Assembly (NCBI GenBank): GCA_021833625.1 | Contig: JAKBEU010000001.1 | Location: forward strand, 62,001-126,000 | From: a bacterium | Lineage (GTDB): Bacteria; Patescibacteriota; Microgenomatia; UBA1406; GWC2-37-13 | Direction: 5' to 3' | Length of the DNA: 64,000 nucleotides | Part shown: piece after piece, positions 27,007 through 35,067 of the stretch | Layout of the letters: each line of letters starts with the position of its first letter | Position numbering within the stretch: the stretch's first letter is position 1 | Made by a program: the position numbers and the translations under genes | Notes under the pieces: model-generated | Seen by the model: the letters and a program-made list of their open reading frames with translations, nothing else | What the model was told of the DNA's origin: nothing | Database searches by the model: none

Positions 27007-28264
27007 GACACAAGTCGAAGCGCTTCCGACAACGGTTGGTATATACATCTTCAGGAATAACGAAGAGATAGTCTATATCGGAAAATCGATAAACATCAGG
27101 GAACGGGTAAAGTCGCACATTGAGCGGGCGGAAATTGACGGCAAAGAACTGGCAATAATCCAAAATAGCAATGCCATCGATTTTATTGTCTCGCAATCCG
27201 AGTTCCAGGCACTTATCCTTGAATCAAAGCTGATTCAGGAGCATAAGCCCAAGTACAACGTGATATGGAGGGACGACAAAAGCTACCTGTATATAAAAAT
27301 TCCCGTCAAGGATGTCCTTCCCCGCATCTCGCTTGTACGCAAGGAGAATGACGGAAAATCGCTTTACTTTGGTCCGTTTGCCTCCACCCGCAACGCACGG
27401 TTTTTGCTGAAATCCATCCGCTCCCTTGTTCCGTTTTGTACTCAAAAGCCTTCAATAAAAAAACCGTGTTTCTATTCGAAAATCGGACTGTGCAGTCCCT
27501 GTCCGGCGGGAAACGAAAATAACAGTGAGATAAAAAAACAGTACCGTTTACAGATAAAAAAAATCGTATCGATACTGAACGGAAAAATTGATGTTTTTGA
27601 AAGGTCGTTGCAAAAAGAAATTGCAGCTCTTACCGAAGACCAACGCTATGAAGAAGCGTTAATACTCAGAAACAAGCTTTTCAATCTTAACGAACTTATT
27701 CATCTCCGGTCGTTTGAGCGGTTTGAATATTCCTCGCACTACGATCCTGAGACGGCAACGAAGGACCTTATTTCCCTACTCAATAATGGCGGGATTACCG
27801 TTCCCGAATTAAAAAGAATAGAGTGCTACGACGTGAGCAATCTGAGTCAGAAAGAAGCAACCGCATCCCTTGTTGTTGCGACAAATGGTCTTATCGATAA
27901 ACAGGAATATAGGCGTTTTAAGCTGAAAAGTGCCGGCGTCTCCGACTTTCAAATGCTTAAAGAGGCTCTCACCAGGCGATTCAATAATAAATGGGAATTC
28001 CCGTCCCTTATCGTTGTTGATGGGGGAGCGCCTCAAGTACTTATCATTTCACGACTACTTGCCCAAATTAACATTGATATACCTCTTATCGGTATTGCCA
28101 AGCACCCTGACCGCCTTGTCCTGTTTCACAAAGGGACAACCAAGACGGTTCGCCCCCTCCGCAACAGACCCGGATTTATGCTTGTTCAACAGTTGAGGGA
28201 TGAGTCTCACCGTTTTGCAAAGAAATACCACCTTTTCCTAAGAAACAGACGAATATTGGTATAA
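26996..28264 (+). CDS. uvrC: Excinuclease ABC subunit C, short form
   Basis: From ATG 26996 the protein has 422 residues, against about 600 in typical UvrC. Present in order: GIY-YIG nuclease (V-G-I-Y-I-F and E-I-V-Y-I-G-K-S), a Cys-containing segment (C-F-Y...C-S-P-C), the UvrB-interacting UVR motif and the RNase H-like nuclease. The latter keeps its catalytic residues (E-C-Y-D-V-S-N, V-V-D-G-G, D-E-S-H-R-F-A). The protein stops right after that domain, so the tandem helix-hairpin-helix DNA-binding part is missing. The next gene starts eight bases later, leaving no room for a frameshifted remainder. An upstream in-frame ATG (26903) lies inside the previous gene and is unlikely. Confidence 0.93.
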   Translation: MISKTQVEALPTTVGIYIFRNNEEIVYIGKSINIRERVKSHIERAEIDGKELAIIQNSNAIDFIVSQSEFQALILESKLIQEHKPKYNVIWRDDKSYLYIKIPVKDVLPRISLVRKENDGKSLYFGPFASTRNARFLLKSIRSLVPFCTQKPSIKKPCFYSKIGLCSPCPAGNENNSEIKKQYRLQIKKIVSILNGKIDVFERSLQKEIAALTEDQRYEEALILRNKLFNLNELIHLRSFERFEYSSHYDPETATKDLISLLNNGGITVPELKRIECYDVSNLSQKEATASLVVATNGLIDKQEYRRFKLKSAGVSDFQMLKEALTRRFNNKWEFPSLIVVDGGAPQVLIISRLLAQINIDIPLIGIAKHPDRLVLFHKGTTKTVRPLRNRPGFMLVQQLRDESHRFAKKYHLFLRNRRILV

Positions 28265-28271
28265 TGAAGAC

Positions 28272-28670
28272 ATGAAACGACCTTTCCGTCTTTTTATTTT
28301 TTCTTGTTTTGCACTGTTTGTGACCGCCTGGTGGGATAAGGGGTTTATTCTTCCTTCTCAAACCCTTGCATTTGTTGAACTTGCAGGGATTTTAGCCTTT
28401 ATTTTCCTCATCGTAAATCCCATTGCAAAGATAGTATTGTTCCCCCTTAACATGCTCACGTTTGGATTTTTCGGGTTTGTTTTATATCTTTTTTTCATTC
28501 ATTTACTGACGACGTATTATCATCTTTTTGGACTGACTTCCTGGCACTTTCCAGGTCTTAGCCTTTGGATTGTCACTGTTCCCCCACTCCAATTGAATTA
28601 TCTTGCGAATTTGGCTTTGTCTTCCTTGTCGTTATCGAGTATAATTAATACGTTGGATCAATTTACATAA
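28272..28670 (+). CDS. Small four-helix membrane protein (phage-holin superfamily IV-like)
   Basis: A protein of 132 residues with about four hydrophobic segments. The central N-P-I-A-K-I-V-L-F-P-L-N-M-L-T-F-G resembles the P-L-N-x-L-T-x-G motif of small bacterial membrane proteins annotated as holin family 4. No lysis function should be inferred from that name. A TATAAT box at 28260-28265 overlaps the uvrC stop codon and lies six bases before the ATG. Confidence 0.6.
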   Translation: MKRPFRLFIFSCFALFVTAWWDKGFILPSQTLAFVELAGILAFIFLIVNPIAKIVLFPLNMLTFGFFGFVLYLFFIHLLTTYYHLFGLTSWHFPGLSLWIVTVPPLQLNYLANLALSSLSLSSIINTLDQFT

Positions 28671-28673
28671 TCT

Positions 28674-28892
28674 ATGAGAAATATCGTTCTGGTAATAAAT
28701 ATTGTCGTTTCTATCGTAATAGTTGCCCTTATTCTGTTACAGGGAAAAGGAGCGGGACTCGGGAGCGCATGGGGTGGGGGGGGCGAGCTGTTTCAGACGA
28801 GACGAGGAGTAGAAAAAATCACTCTCAGATTGACCGTTTTTTTCATTGTAATTTTTTTTATTTTGTCCTTGATTAGTTTACTCATTAAATAG
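28674..28892 (+). CDS. secG: Preprotein translocase subunit SecG
   Basis: A protein of 72 residues with two membrane helices (about 3-20 and 50-70). Between them is the diagnostic loop L-I-L-L-Q-G-K-G-A-G-L-G-S-A-W-G-G. SecG assists the SecYEG channel in protein export. The usual Phe/Gly-rich stretch after the loop is replaced by G-E-L-F-Q-T-R-R-G. It lies four bases before the peptide-binding protein gene. Confidence 0.9.
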   Translation: MRNIVLVINIVVSIVIVALILLQGKGAGLGSAWGGGGELFQTRRGVEKITLRLTVFFIVIFFILSLISLLIK

Positions 28893-28896
28893 AGCT

Positions 28897-30270
28897 GTGG
28901 CAGTCGGAACGAAAAAACTTCGCTACTATTATTGGCTAATGCTTGAGTTTGTTAAAAAGCATAATAAGCTTATTTTCTTGAGCTTTTTGACATCCGTCAT
29001 CTTTGTCGTCAGTGTCATAACCATTTCCCCCTATATCTCCTCCTCACTTGTCCGAAAAAAGAGAGTTATAGGCATCATTGGCTCCTATGAAGCCCAGTCT
29101 TTCCAAAATCTTCCCGATGAGATACTCTCAAAGATATCAAGCGGCCTGACGGTTGTGAACGACACCGGTGCGGTGCTGCCTATGCTTGCCAGTACGTGGG
29201 AAAAGTCCAAAGACGAAAAAACTTATACCTTCACCATAAAAAAGAATCTGCTTCTTAACAATGGAACACTTTTTAGCGCAAAACACATTTCACTTTCCTT
29301 CAGGGACGTAACTATGAAAGTTATCAATGATTATACGGTTCAGTTTACTCTCACCAAGCCGCTTTCCATCTTTCCATTGTATTTGACTAAACCCATTATC
29401 GTATATCCTTATACGGGTGTTGCAGGACTCTATTCAGTTGACCGGGTAAAACAAAAGAACGAGTTCATTCAGGAAATTGTTTTAAGCCCCAATAGGAAAG
29501 ACGTACAGCCCATAACGTATATTTTTTATCCTAACGAAGGGGACATGATAACCGCATACAAACTGGGAAAAATCAATGAAATGACGATAACCAACAAAAC
29601 GCTTGCTGACGCCTTTGAAAATTGGAAGAATACCACAGTCACAAAGAGTGTCGACTATACGCGACTGTTGACATTGTTCTATAATCAGGCAAATCAGATA
29701 GTTAAAGAGAAGGACTTCCGTAGCGCAGTTGAATCAGCATTCAATTATGACTCATTTTCTTCGTACGGACAGCTGGCCACCTCATCCATCCCTCCTACCT
29801 CATGGGCATATAACCCCGATCTTAAAAAAAGGGAGACCGATACCGACTATGCAAAGAAGATGTTCAAACATTATGTTGCTTCTTCATCTGCCAAAATGAC
29901 TCTTGTTACTTATTATGACTATCTCGATATTGCGGATGTTGTGTCTAGCGACTTGCGAGATGCAGGGTTGCCCGTCACAGTAAATGTTGCTTCTTACTCG
30001 AATTCCCAGCCGAATTTTGATTTTATGCTTGCATATTTGAAGATTCCGACAGATCCGGATCAATATTATTACTGGCACAGCACACAAAGCCTGGCCCAGC
30101 TTCTTTCCTATCGTAATCTGAAGGTTGATAAATTATTGGAAGACGGAAGATCAACTTTTAAGGTAAATGACAGAAAAACCGCTTATTTTGACATGCAAAA
30201 AGCAATGTCGGATGACCCGCCGGGTCTTTTCCTCTTCTATCCATACATTTATCAAGTGAAGCGAAAATAG
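28897..30270 (+). CDS. Extracytoplasmic peptide/nickel-type solute-binding protein (SBP_bac_5)
   Basis: A protein of 457 residues with an N-terminal membrane segment (about 25-50). A solute-binding fold follows with family-typical pieces: L-A-S-T-W-E-K-S-K-D-E-K-T-Y-T-F-T-I-K and F-S-A-K-H-I-S-L-S-F. It is shorter than OppA-type proteins (about 550). There is no lipobox Cys, so it appears anchored by the helix. No permease or ATPase genes adjoin it. The start is GTG; an ATG 15 codons downstream is an alternative. Confidence 0.8.
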   Translation: MAVGTKKLRYYYWLMLEFVKKHNKLIFLSFLTSVIFVVSVITISPYISSSLVRKKRVIGIIGSYEAQSFQNLPDEILSKISSGLTVVNDTGAVLPMLASTWEKSKDEKTYTFTIKKNLLLNNGTLFSAKHISLSFRDVTMKVINDYTVQFTLTKPLSIFPLYLTKPIIVYPYTGVAGLYSVDRVKQKNEFIQEIVLSPNRKDVQPITYIFYPNEGDMITAYKLGKINEMTITNKTLADAFENWKNTTVTKSVDYTRLLTLFYNQANQIVKEKDFRSAVESAFNYDSFSSYGQLATSSIPPTSWAYNPDLKKRETDTDYAKKMFKHYVASSSAKMTLVTYYDYLDIADVVSSDLRDAGLPVTVNVASYSNSQPNFDFMLAYLKIPTDPDQYYYWHSTQSLAQLLSYRNLKVDKLLEDGRSTFKVNDRKTAYFDMQKAMSDDPPGLFLFYPYIYQVKRK

Positions 30271-30322
30271 GATATAATAGAACTTGATTTACGTTGAGAA
30301 GGCACGAGCCGAGTGAAGAATA

Positions 30323-30405
30323 GCCCGGATGGTGAAATGGCATACACGCAGGACTTAAAATCCTGTGACCGCAAGGTCGTGAGGGTCCGACCCCCTCTCT
30401 GGGCA
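30323..30405 (+). tRNA. tRNA-Leu (anticodon TAA)
   Basis: Acceptor GCCCGGA/TCTGGGC, anticodon stem CAGGA/TCCTG with loop CTTAAAA (anticodon TAA), a long class II variable arm, and T arm GAGGG-TCCGACC-CCCTC. The discriminator is A; CCA is not encoded. Confidence 0.93.
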
Positions 30406-30406
30406 C

Positions 30407-30820
30407 TTATTTGACAAGTTTCAGGGCGTCCTGTGCCATCGTGAGAGTTTTTGGAATAATGGAGAGCATCTTCATCTCCTCGGTTGAGTACCATCCCCAC
30501 CTGGAAGCTTCGTCATTGAGCGTGACGGTTGCATTTTCTTCAATCGAACACACATAACAGATAAATATGCCATGAAACCCTGGGCGCACCTCCGAATATA
30601 TTTTTGGGACAAGTTCGACAATCTTTGCACTCACCCCAATCTCTTCTTTTAGCTCCCGCAGTATCGTTTGTTCGGGTGACTCTCCGACCTCAAGTCCGCC
30701 TCCGGGAAGCTGCCACCGGTGATTAAACTCGTGATCAGGATTTTTTTCATCACGGAACGTAAGAAGGAATTTTCCGTTCCTGTATATTGCGCCGATTATA
30801 ACGAGGGTTGTTTTGAGCAT
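30407..30820 (-). CDS. Nudix hydrolase
   Basis: A protein of 137 residues with a full Nudix box: G-G-L-E-V-G-E, seven residues, then R-E-L-K-E-E-I-G-V. The start L-V-I-I-G-A-I-Y-R-N-G-K-F-L-L resembles MutT/ADP-ribose-type enzymes acting on small nucleotide derivatives. The substrate is not identifiable. Its end lies one base from tRNA-Leu, and its start lies four bases from tRNA-Arg on the same strand. Confidence 0.9.
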   Translation of the reverse strand: MLKTTLVIIGAIYRNGKFLLTFRDEKNPDHEFNHRWQLPGGGLEVGESPEQTILRELKEEIGVSAKIVELVPKIYSEVRPGFHGIFICYVCSIEENATVTLNDEASRWGWYSTEEMKMLSIIPKTLTMAQDALKLVK

Positions 30821-30824
30821 TGTG

Positions 30825-30898
30825 TGACCGGGGTGAGACTTGAACTCACAACCTACTCCTTAGAAGGGAGTTGCTCTATCCAATTGAGCTACCTGGTC
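30825..30898 (-). tRNA. tRNA-Arg (anticodon TCT)
   Basis: On the minus strand the acceptor is GACCAGG/CCCGGTC with one A-C mismatch at the fifth pair. The anticodon stem is ACTCC/GGAGT around CTTCTAA (anticodon TCT), and the T arm is GTGAG-TTCAAGT-CTCAC. Discriminator A; no CCA encoded. Confidence 0.9.
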
Positions 30899-30920
30899 AG
30901 ATATGACATGGGGTCACTGG

Positions 30921-30992
30921 AGCCTGGACGCAGATTTGGACTGCGGACCTGCTGTTTACAAAACAGCTGCTCTACCACTGAGCTATCCAGGC
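30921..30992 (-). tRNA. tRNA-Thr (anticodon TGT)
   Basis: Acceptor GCCTGGA/TCCAGGC is perfectly paired. Anticodon stem GCTGT/ACAGC with loop TTTGTAA gives anticodon TGT; the T arm is CGCAG-TCCAAAT-CTGCG. Discriminator T; no CCA encoded. It lies 22 bases upstream of tRNA-Arg on the same strand. Confidence 0.93.
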
Positions 30993-31130
30993 ACACGAAA
31001 CAAACCACATTGACAAGCTAACTCTGTTTACGTCAGAGATAATTATACCATCCGGATTGGGTCAGTAAAGCTAATATCTGTTTGAAATTGTAAAATGTCT
31101 CTCTCTGTATAATATGAACACGACACTATT

Positions 31131-31880
31131 ATGCCAAAAAGCGTACACTTGGATATTGCAGGATGCAAAATCAGAATAAATAACCTCACTGACGGCCAAG
31201 AATATGATTTCGTACGCTATTTTTCAACAGCTGTAGATAGTTTTGATTATCAGATCAACATAGACTCTTCGGTTCAAACATGCACATTCCACCTCGCCCG
31301 ACATATTGTTGAAGTTCCAAACGTTTTGCCTCACAACATCTGGCAATATGTTTTCCGGGAAATTCTTCAGCATTTTTTTAACCGTAAGGGAAGTGGTTTT
31401 ATTATTCATTGTTCAGCAATTGCGGTTAACAATAATGCATATTTATTTTTTGGCGCTAATGAAGCAGGGAAGTCTACGATAAGCTCCTTCTTATCAAAAA
31501 AGTTTAAAAAAATTGCTGATGACTCAGGCATCATATTCTTTAACAAAGAAAAAAAATATTATTCCTTTTTTCAAACTCCGTTTATGGAAAAATACAAACT
31601 CGATAAATCAAGTGAAGAGTATCTTGTATCCGGAGGCTTCTTTTTGCACAAGAACTCTTTATGTGTAGACAAAAGAGTTACCAACAAATCTTCTTTATTT
31701 TTACAATTGAGTAAACAAGTGTTTACGGATAAATTAAGAATAAAACAACAAATGGCAGATGTATTAATGCTTGCGAACTCATCGGTTCCGTTCTATGCTC
31801 TTCGTTTTCCCAAAGATTCACACAAGGTAAATGAATGGTTCTTAAGTTTCTTAAAAAGGGGGCATCACTTCCAGTTGTGA
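31131..31880 (+). CDS. HPr-kinase-like P-loop ATPase of the Hint peptide locus
   Basis: A protein of 249 residues. The middle reads G-F-I-I-H-C-S-A-I-A-V-N-N-N-A-Y-L-F-F, then Walker A G-A-N-E-A-G-K-S-T at 108-116, and later A-D-D-S-G-I-I-F. That arrangement (H-x-S-A-V, P-loop, D-D) is the fold pattern of HPr kinase-like proteins found beside PqqD and peptide-modification genes. It is not a classical HPr kinase: the HPr-binding signature is not recognisable and no HPr gene is nearby. It is convergent with the Cys-rich Hint gene, overlapping it by 16 bases, which suggests a functional link. The biochemical role is unknown; phosphorylating or binding the peptide is a guess. Confidence 0.65.
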   Translation: MPKSVHLDIAGCKIRINNLTDGQEYDFVRYFSTAVDSFDYQINIDSSVQTCTFHLARHIVEVPNVLPHNIWQYVFREILQHFFNRKGSGFIIHCSAIAVNNNAYLFFGANEAGKSTISSFLSKKFKKIADDSGIIFFNKEKKYYSFFQTPFMEKYKLDKSSEEYLVSGGFFLHKNSLCVDKRVTNKSSLFLQLSKQVFTDKLRIKQQMADVLMLANSSVPFYALRFPKDSHKVNEWFLSFLKRGHHFQL

Positions 31881-32449
31881 ACGAGTATTCCCTCTGCAAA
31901 ATAATTGTGCTGTTCTTCTTCAGTATGAAGGTTGTATACCGTTACGTTCACGCCGTCAATCGTCTCGATGGAACTGACTTTAACTGTGTTTCCCAGGTCA
32001 GTTAAAAGAAGGTCTTCTTTTTTCAACTGTGCCGCTTTTATCCATGCATTTTTGTTTTCTAGCCAAAAGAAATGCTCCGGAGTAACCCTGATTTTTTTAT
32101 TTATTACGAGATAACTATTGATATTGTTATGAATGAATATTTTTTCTACCGTATTTATTACTGTTCTTCTCAGTGTAAGATCGTAAGAAAAAATCTTATC
32201 TCCCACTTTCACATTTTCAATCTCTTTTTCACCAGAAGAGAGCTTCACCATCGTTCCCGGCAAAAAACAACTGCATGAACACCCGCTGGGACAAGTGTCC
32301 CCGATACAATGTCCCCCAGGCACGGCCGTACAAGAGCAAGTTGCAAGCAAGGGGCCCATTTCTGATCCAAAGGGCGTAAAAAAGGATGTCGAAACTTTGT
32401 CGGTTTTTATCCTTGGCGTAATGTACTTCTTTACTATTTTTTTATTCAT
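31865..32449 (-). CDS. Cys-rich peptide fused to a Hint (intein/pretoxin-type) self-processing domain
   Basis: A protein of 194 residues in two parts. Residues 1-60 have a basic start with K-K-Y-I-T-P-R-I-K-T-D-K-V, then a Gly/Cys-rich segment with Cys at 38, 40, 48, 53, 57 and 59. From C61 on is a complete Hint domain: C-F-L-P-G-T-M-V (block A, nucleophile C61), V-K-V-G-D-K-I-F-S-Y-D, the block B motif V-T-P-E-H-F-F-W, and the end V-Y-N-L-H-T then V-H-N-W-K. The final His-Asn is followed by Trp-Lys and stop, so no Cys/Ser/Thr acceptor exists for splicing; N-terminal self-cleavage is the expected chemistry. The ending resembles PT-HINT domains, but no toxin follows. It starts three bases after a membrane-protein gene. 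Confidence 0.75.
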   Translation of the reverse strand: MNKKIVKKYITPRIKTDKVSTSFFTPFGSEMGPLLATCSCTAVPGGHCIGDTCPSGCSCSCFLPGTMVKLSSGEKEIENVKVGDKIFSYDLTLRRTVINTVEKIFIHNNINSYLVINKKIRVTPEHFFWLENKNAWIKAAQLKKEDLLLTDLGNTVKVSSIETIDGVNVTVYNLHTEEEQHNYFAEGILVHNWK

Positions 32450-32452
32450 TTC

Positions 32453-33016
32453 TTATTTTAGTTTCGTAATATGGATATAGAGAGTGTTGTTTGACAGTAT
32501 TGACAACATATCGGTTTTTATTTCTAAGTTCACTTTATCTCCTTTTTTTAAATCATTTACGCTCAGCGTTCTCATTGCATCATCATATACGACCAACTTA
32601 TCCAGATCTGCCTGATTCAAGTGCATATCAAATGCTTCTCCTTTGTTTGAAACAATCGACAAAAACACTTTGTAGGCAAATGAGTTCTTCATTCCAGGTA
32701 CAAAGCTGATATCGCTTATAACCCCTGTATACGAGTCAACCCGGAAAGACTGAGTAAGAAATCCGTCTGCAAATTGATTAATAGCTTTTTTTCGTTGGGA
32801 AATCAGACTCATCCCACTTTCTATATCATCTTTTGAATAGTGAGCAAAAAGTGCCGACATAGTTGAATCAGATGCAACGTCATTTTTTTGCGAAAGACTA
32901 GAGTTAGTGTTGCATATTGATTTCTGTCCAGGTTTTTTAAGGTATTCAAAATAAATCAGTTCCCCCACAAGTAAGAGAGATGTTGCCACAATGGTCAATA
33001 TGAGGGCTTTTTTCAT
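32453..33016 (-). CDS. Membrane-anchored extracytoplasmic protein of the Hint locus, unknown function
   Basis: A protein of 187 residues with one N-terminal TM segment (about 3-24), then a polar outside region. Residues about 85-185 look beta-rich with short hydrophobic strands (S-F-R-V-D-S-Y-T-G-V-I-S-D-I-S-F-V-P-G) and could be a small beta-barrel. I do not recognise the family. It is first in a two-gene operon with the Hint gene, three bases apart. The ATG at 33016 was chosen over GTG 33022 because it lies just downstream of a TTGACA/TACATT promoter. Confidence 0.65.
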   Translation of the reverse strand: MKKALILTIVATSLLLVGELIYFEYLKKPGQKSICNTNSSLSQKNDVASDSTMSALFAHYSKDDIESGMSLISQRKKAINQFADGFLTQSFRVDSYTGVISDISFVPGMKNSFAYKVFLSIVSNKGEAFDMHLNQADLDKLVVYDDAMRTLSVNDLKKGDKVNLEIKTDMLSILSNNTLYIHITKLK

Positions 33017-33027
33017 AAACACTTCTA

Positions 33028-33056
33028 AATGTATAAAGATTCGCCCTGTTTGTCAA
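33028..33056 (-). promoter_or_regulatory. Promoter of the Hint-locus operon
   Basis: On the minus strand: TTGACA (33056-33051), a 17-base spacer, TACATT (33033-33028). The ATG at 33016 is 11 bases past the -10 box, so the transcript is nearly leaderless. Confidence 0.65.
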
Positions 33057-33114
33057 CCGCGGAGCACATACAGATAGAAAGAGAGGACTCATGCTTGAAG
33101 AAAACTAAAAAGTG

Positions 33115-33198
33115 TGTCGGGGAGAGGACTTGAACCTCCAATCCCTTACGGGAACTACCTCCTCAAGGTAGCGCGTCTACCAATTTCGCCACCCCGAC
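33115..33198 (-). tRNA. tRNA-Leu (anticodon GAG)
   Basis: Perfect acceptor GTCGGGG/CCCCGAC, anticodon stem CTACC/GGTAG with loop TTGAGGA (anticodon GAG), a long variable arm, and T arm GAGGT-TCAAGTC-type with TTCAAGTCC. Discriminator A; no CCA encoded. Confidence 0.92.
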
Positions 33199-33295
33199 AA
33201 TCATTCAATTATATCAAATAAGTTTTCGTTCGGAAGGGCCGAAAAGCGTGTCATACCTTTTAATCTAAATAGGCGTGCTGTATTATGAGTAGGGT

Positions 33296-35065
33296 ATGAA
33301 GGTCACCAAGGAACACATCATTAAGTCTTGGATATTCTATTGTTTTTTTGTTTTTGCCAGTACGGAACTGCTGTCGTTTTTTAATCTCATAACCCGCCCG
33401 GTTGTAGTAAGCGTATACCTCCTTACACTTGCCGGCATATTTTTCATATATAGAAAAAAAATATCGCATATAAAACTACGCCCCAGACTTCCCCAGTATT
33501 GGAAGTGGTATCTGTTGTTATCCCTCACGGTATTTGCACCGCTTTTTTTAATTGCCCTCTACTATCCTCCAAACAACTGGGACTCTATGACCTATCACTT
33601 AAGTCGGGTTGAGCACTGGATCCAAAACAGGAACATCGAATTTTATCCGACAAACATCAACCGACAGCTCATATTCACTCCGTTTGCCGAATACATAATC
33701 CTTCATTGGCGACTCATTACAAACAATGATGTGCTGGTAAACTTCATACAGTACGTTTCAATGTTGTTATCTGTCCTCCTCTCTATCCTGATAGTAAAAA
33801 CGCAGAAGGGAAACAAATTGACTCAGCTTTTTGCGGCAATCCTTACCGCAACAGTTCCGATGGGCATTATGCAGTCAACGAGTACGCAGAACGATTATGT
33901 TGTGGCGCTGTTTCTCCTTGCAACAATTTACTTCTCTTTGAAGAATGATATTTTGTATCTGGCGCTTAGCGTTGGACTAGGTGTTTTTACCAAAAACACC
34001 TACCTTATTTTTGCTTTTCCTTTTGTGCTTTACTGGCTGTTCAAATATCTTAGGATAGAGAGAAAAAAAACGATGAAAGGCGTGCTCCTCATTATAATTT
34101 TTACGGTTCTCATAAATATTTCCCATTGGAGACGAAATTTTGCCTATTATGACTCGCCATTGGGTCCCAAAATAATGATCGTTGGTATGACCAATCAAAG
34201 CTATGAGCCAAAGTATATCATGTCAAATATTGTGCGGAATATTGCCTCACAAATCGGTTTACCAAATAAAAAATATAACGGCACAGTTGACTCAATAGTC
34301 CATCTCATACATACCAAAATAGGACTTGCTACAAATGACCCAAAAGTTACTTGGGTCCCTGCCTCTTATGCAACGCTTTTTGCAACACATGAAGATAGGG
34401 CAGGCAACTATGTTTTGGTTGTTCTATTTGCTCTTGCAGTTCTTATGGCTTTCTTTAAAAAAAGTCCCCTTTTTCCCACATATATTACATTGTTTACAGG
34501 GTGGGTACTATTTATTATCCTACTCAAATGGCAGCCATGGCAATCGAGGCTCGAATTACCATTTTTTATTGCTTCATGTCCATTTATTGCACTTACCATC
34601 ACTCAGGAGGTCAAACGTGAGGTCTGGATTAAACTATTTTGCGTCATCCTTATCGCGCTTTCCTTTCCTTTTGTATTGGGATACCTGCCGTTTGACAGTA
34701 AAAACGTTGATGCGATTAGTTCAAACCGCCCTCTGACCCTTAATGTATTAACCTTTAAAAACACTCGTTACGAAAGATTTCTGTTAGAAAGTCCGGTAAA
34801 CCGTTCATACGATGCACTTGTAAAAAAAATAAAACAGAAGGGCCTGACAGAAATTGGTCTCAACTTAGGGGTTGATTCGTGGGAATATCCGCTCTGGGTG
34901 GCGCTTCGCAGACAAGGGGTTACGGCAAATATAAGTAATGTTAATTCCGCTTCACGCTATGATGCGGTCATATCCGACAATACTGAGGGCAGCCTTAATT
35001 ACAAGCCCGACAACGCCAAGGAAACAGTGCGGTTTGGAAATTTGGAAATGACACTGTTAAAGTAA
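33296..35065 (+). CDS. Polytopic glycosyltransferase-like membrane protein (GT39/PMT-like)
   Basis: A protein of 589 residues with about 11 hydrophobic segments. The first outside loop holds P-P-N-N-W-D-S-M-T-Y-H-L-S-R-V-E-H-W-I, the acidic and aromatic motif seen in dolichyl- or undecaprenyl-phosphate-sugar mannosyltransferases and ArnT-like enzymes. The C-terminal part (about 480-589) is soluble. A lipid-linked sugar donor and protein or polysaccharide acceptor are expected from the family. A TATTAT box lies nine bases before the ATG. It is convergent with ruvB. Confidence 0.75.
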   Translation: MKVTKEHIIKSWIFYCFFVFASTELLSFFNLITRPVVVSVYLLTLAGIFFIYRKKISHIKLRPRLPQYWKWYLLLSLTVFAPLFLIALYYPPNNWDSMTYHLSRVEHWIQNRNIEFYPTNINRQLIFTPFAEYIILHWRLITNNDVLVNFIQYVSMLLSVLLSILIVKTQKGNKLTQLFAAILTATVPMGIMQSTSTQNDYVVALFLLATIYFSLKNDILYLALSVGLGVFTKNTYLIFAFPFVLYWLFKYLRIERKKTMKGVLLIIIFTVLINISHWRRNFAYYDSPLGPKIMIVGMTNQSYEPKYIMSNIVRNIASQIGLPNKKYNGTVDSIVHLIHTKIGLATNDPKVTWVPASYATLFATHEDRAGNYVLVVLFALAVLMAFFKKSPLFPTYITLFTGWVLFIILLKWQPWQSRLELPFFIASCPFIALTITQEVKREVWIKLFCVILIALSFPFVLGYLPFDSKNVDAISSNRPLTLNVLTFKNTRYERFLLESPVNRSYDALVKKIKQKGLTEIGLNLGVDSWEYPLWVALRRQGVTANISNVNSASRYDAVISDNTEGSLNYKPDNAKETVRFGNLEMTLLK

Positions 35066-35067
35066 TA

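Noticed and set aside
28197-28670. Frameshift hiding the missing UvrC C-terminus
   Set aside because: The next frame encodes a hydrophobic membrane protein with its own -10 box, not helix-hairpin-helix sequence.
28272-28670. Prophage lysis holin
   Set aside because: Only a loose motif resemblance; no endolysin or other phage gene is nearby.
31865-32449. Active splicing intein
   Set aside because: No C-extein or +1 nucleophile follows the terminal His-Asn; only Trp-Lys and stop.
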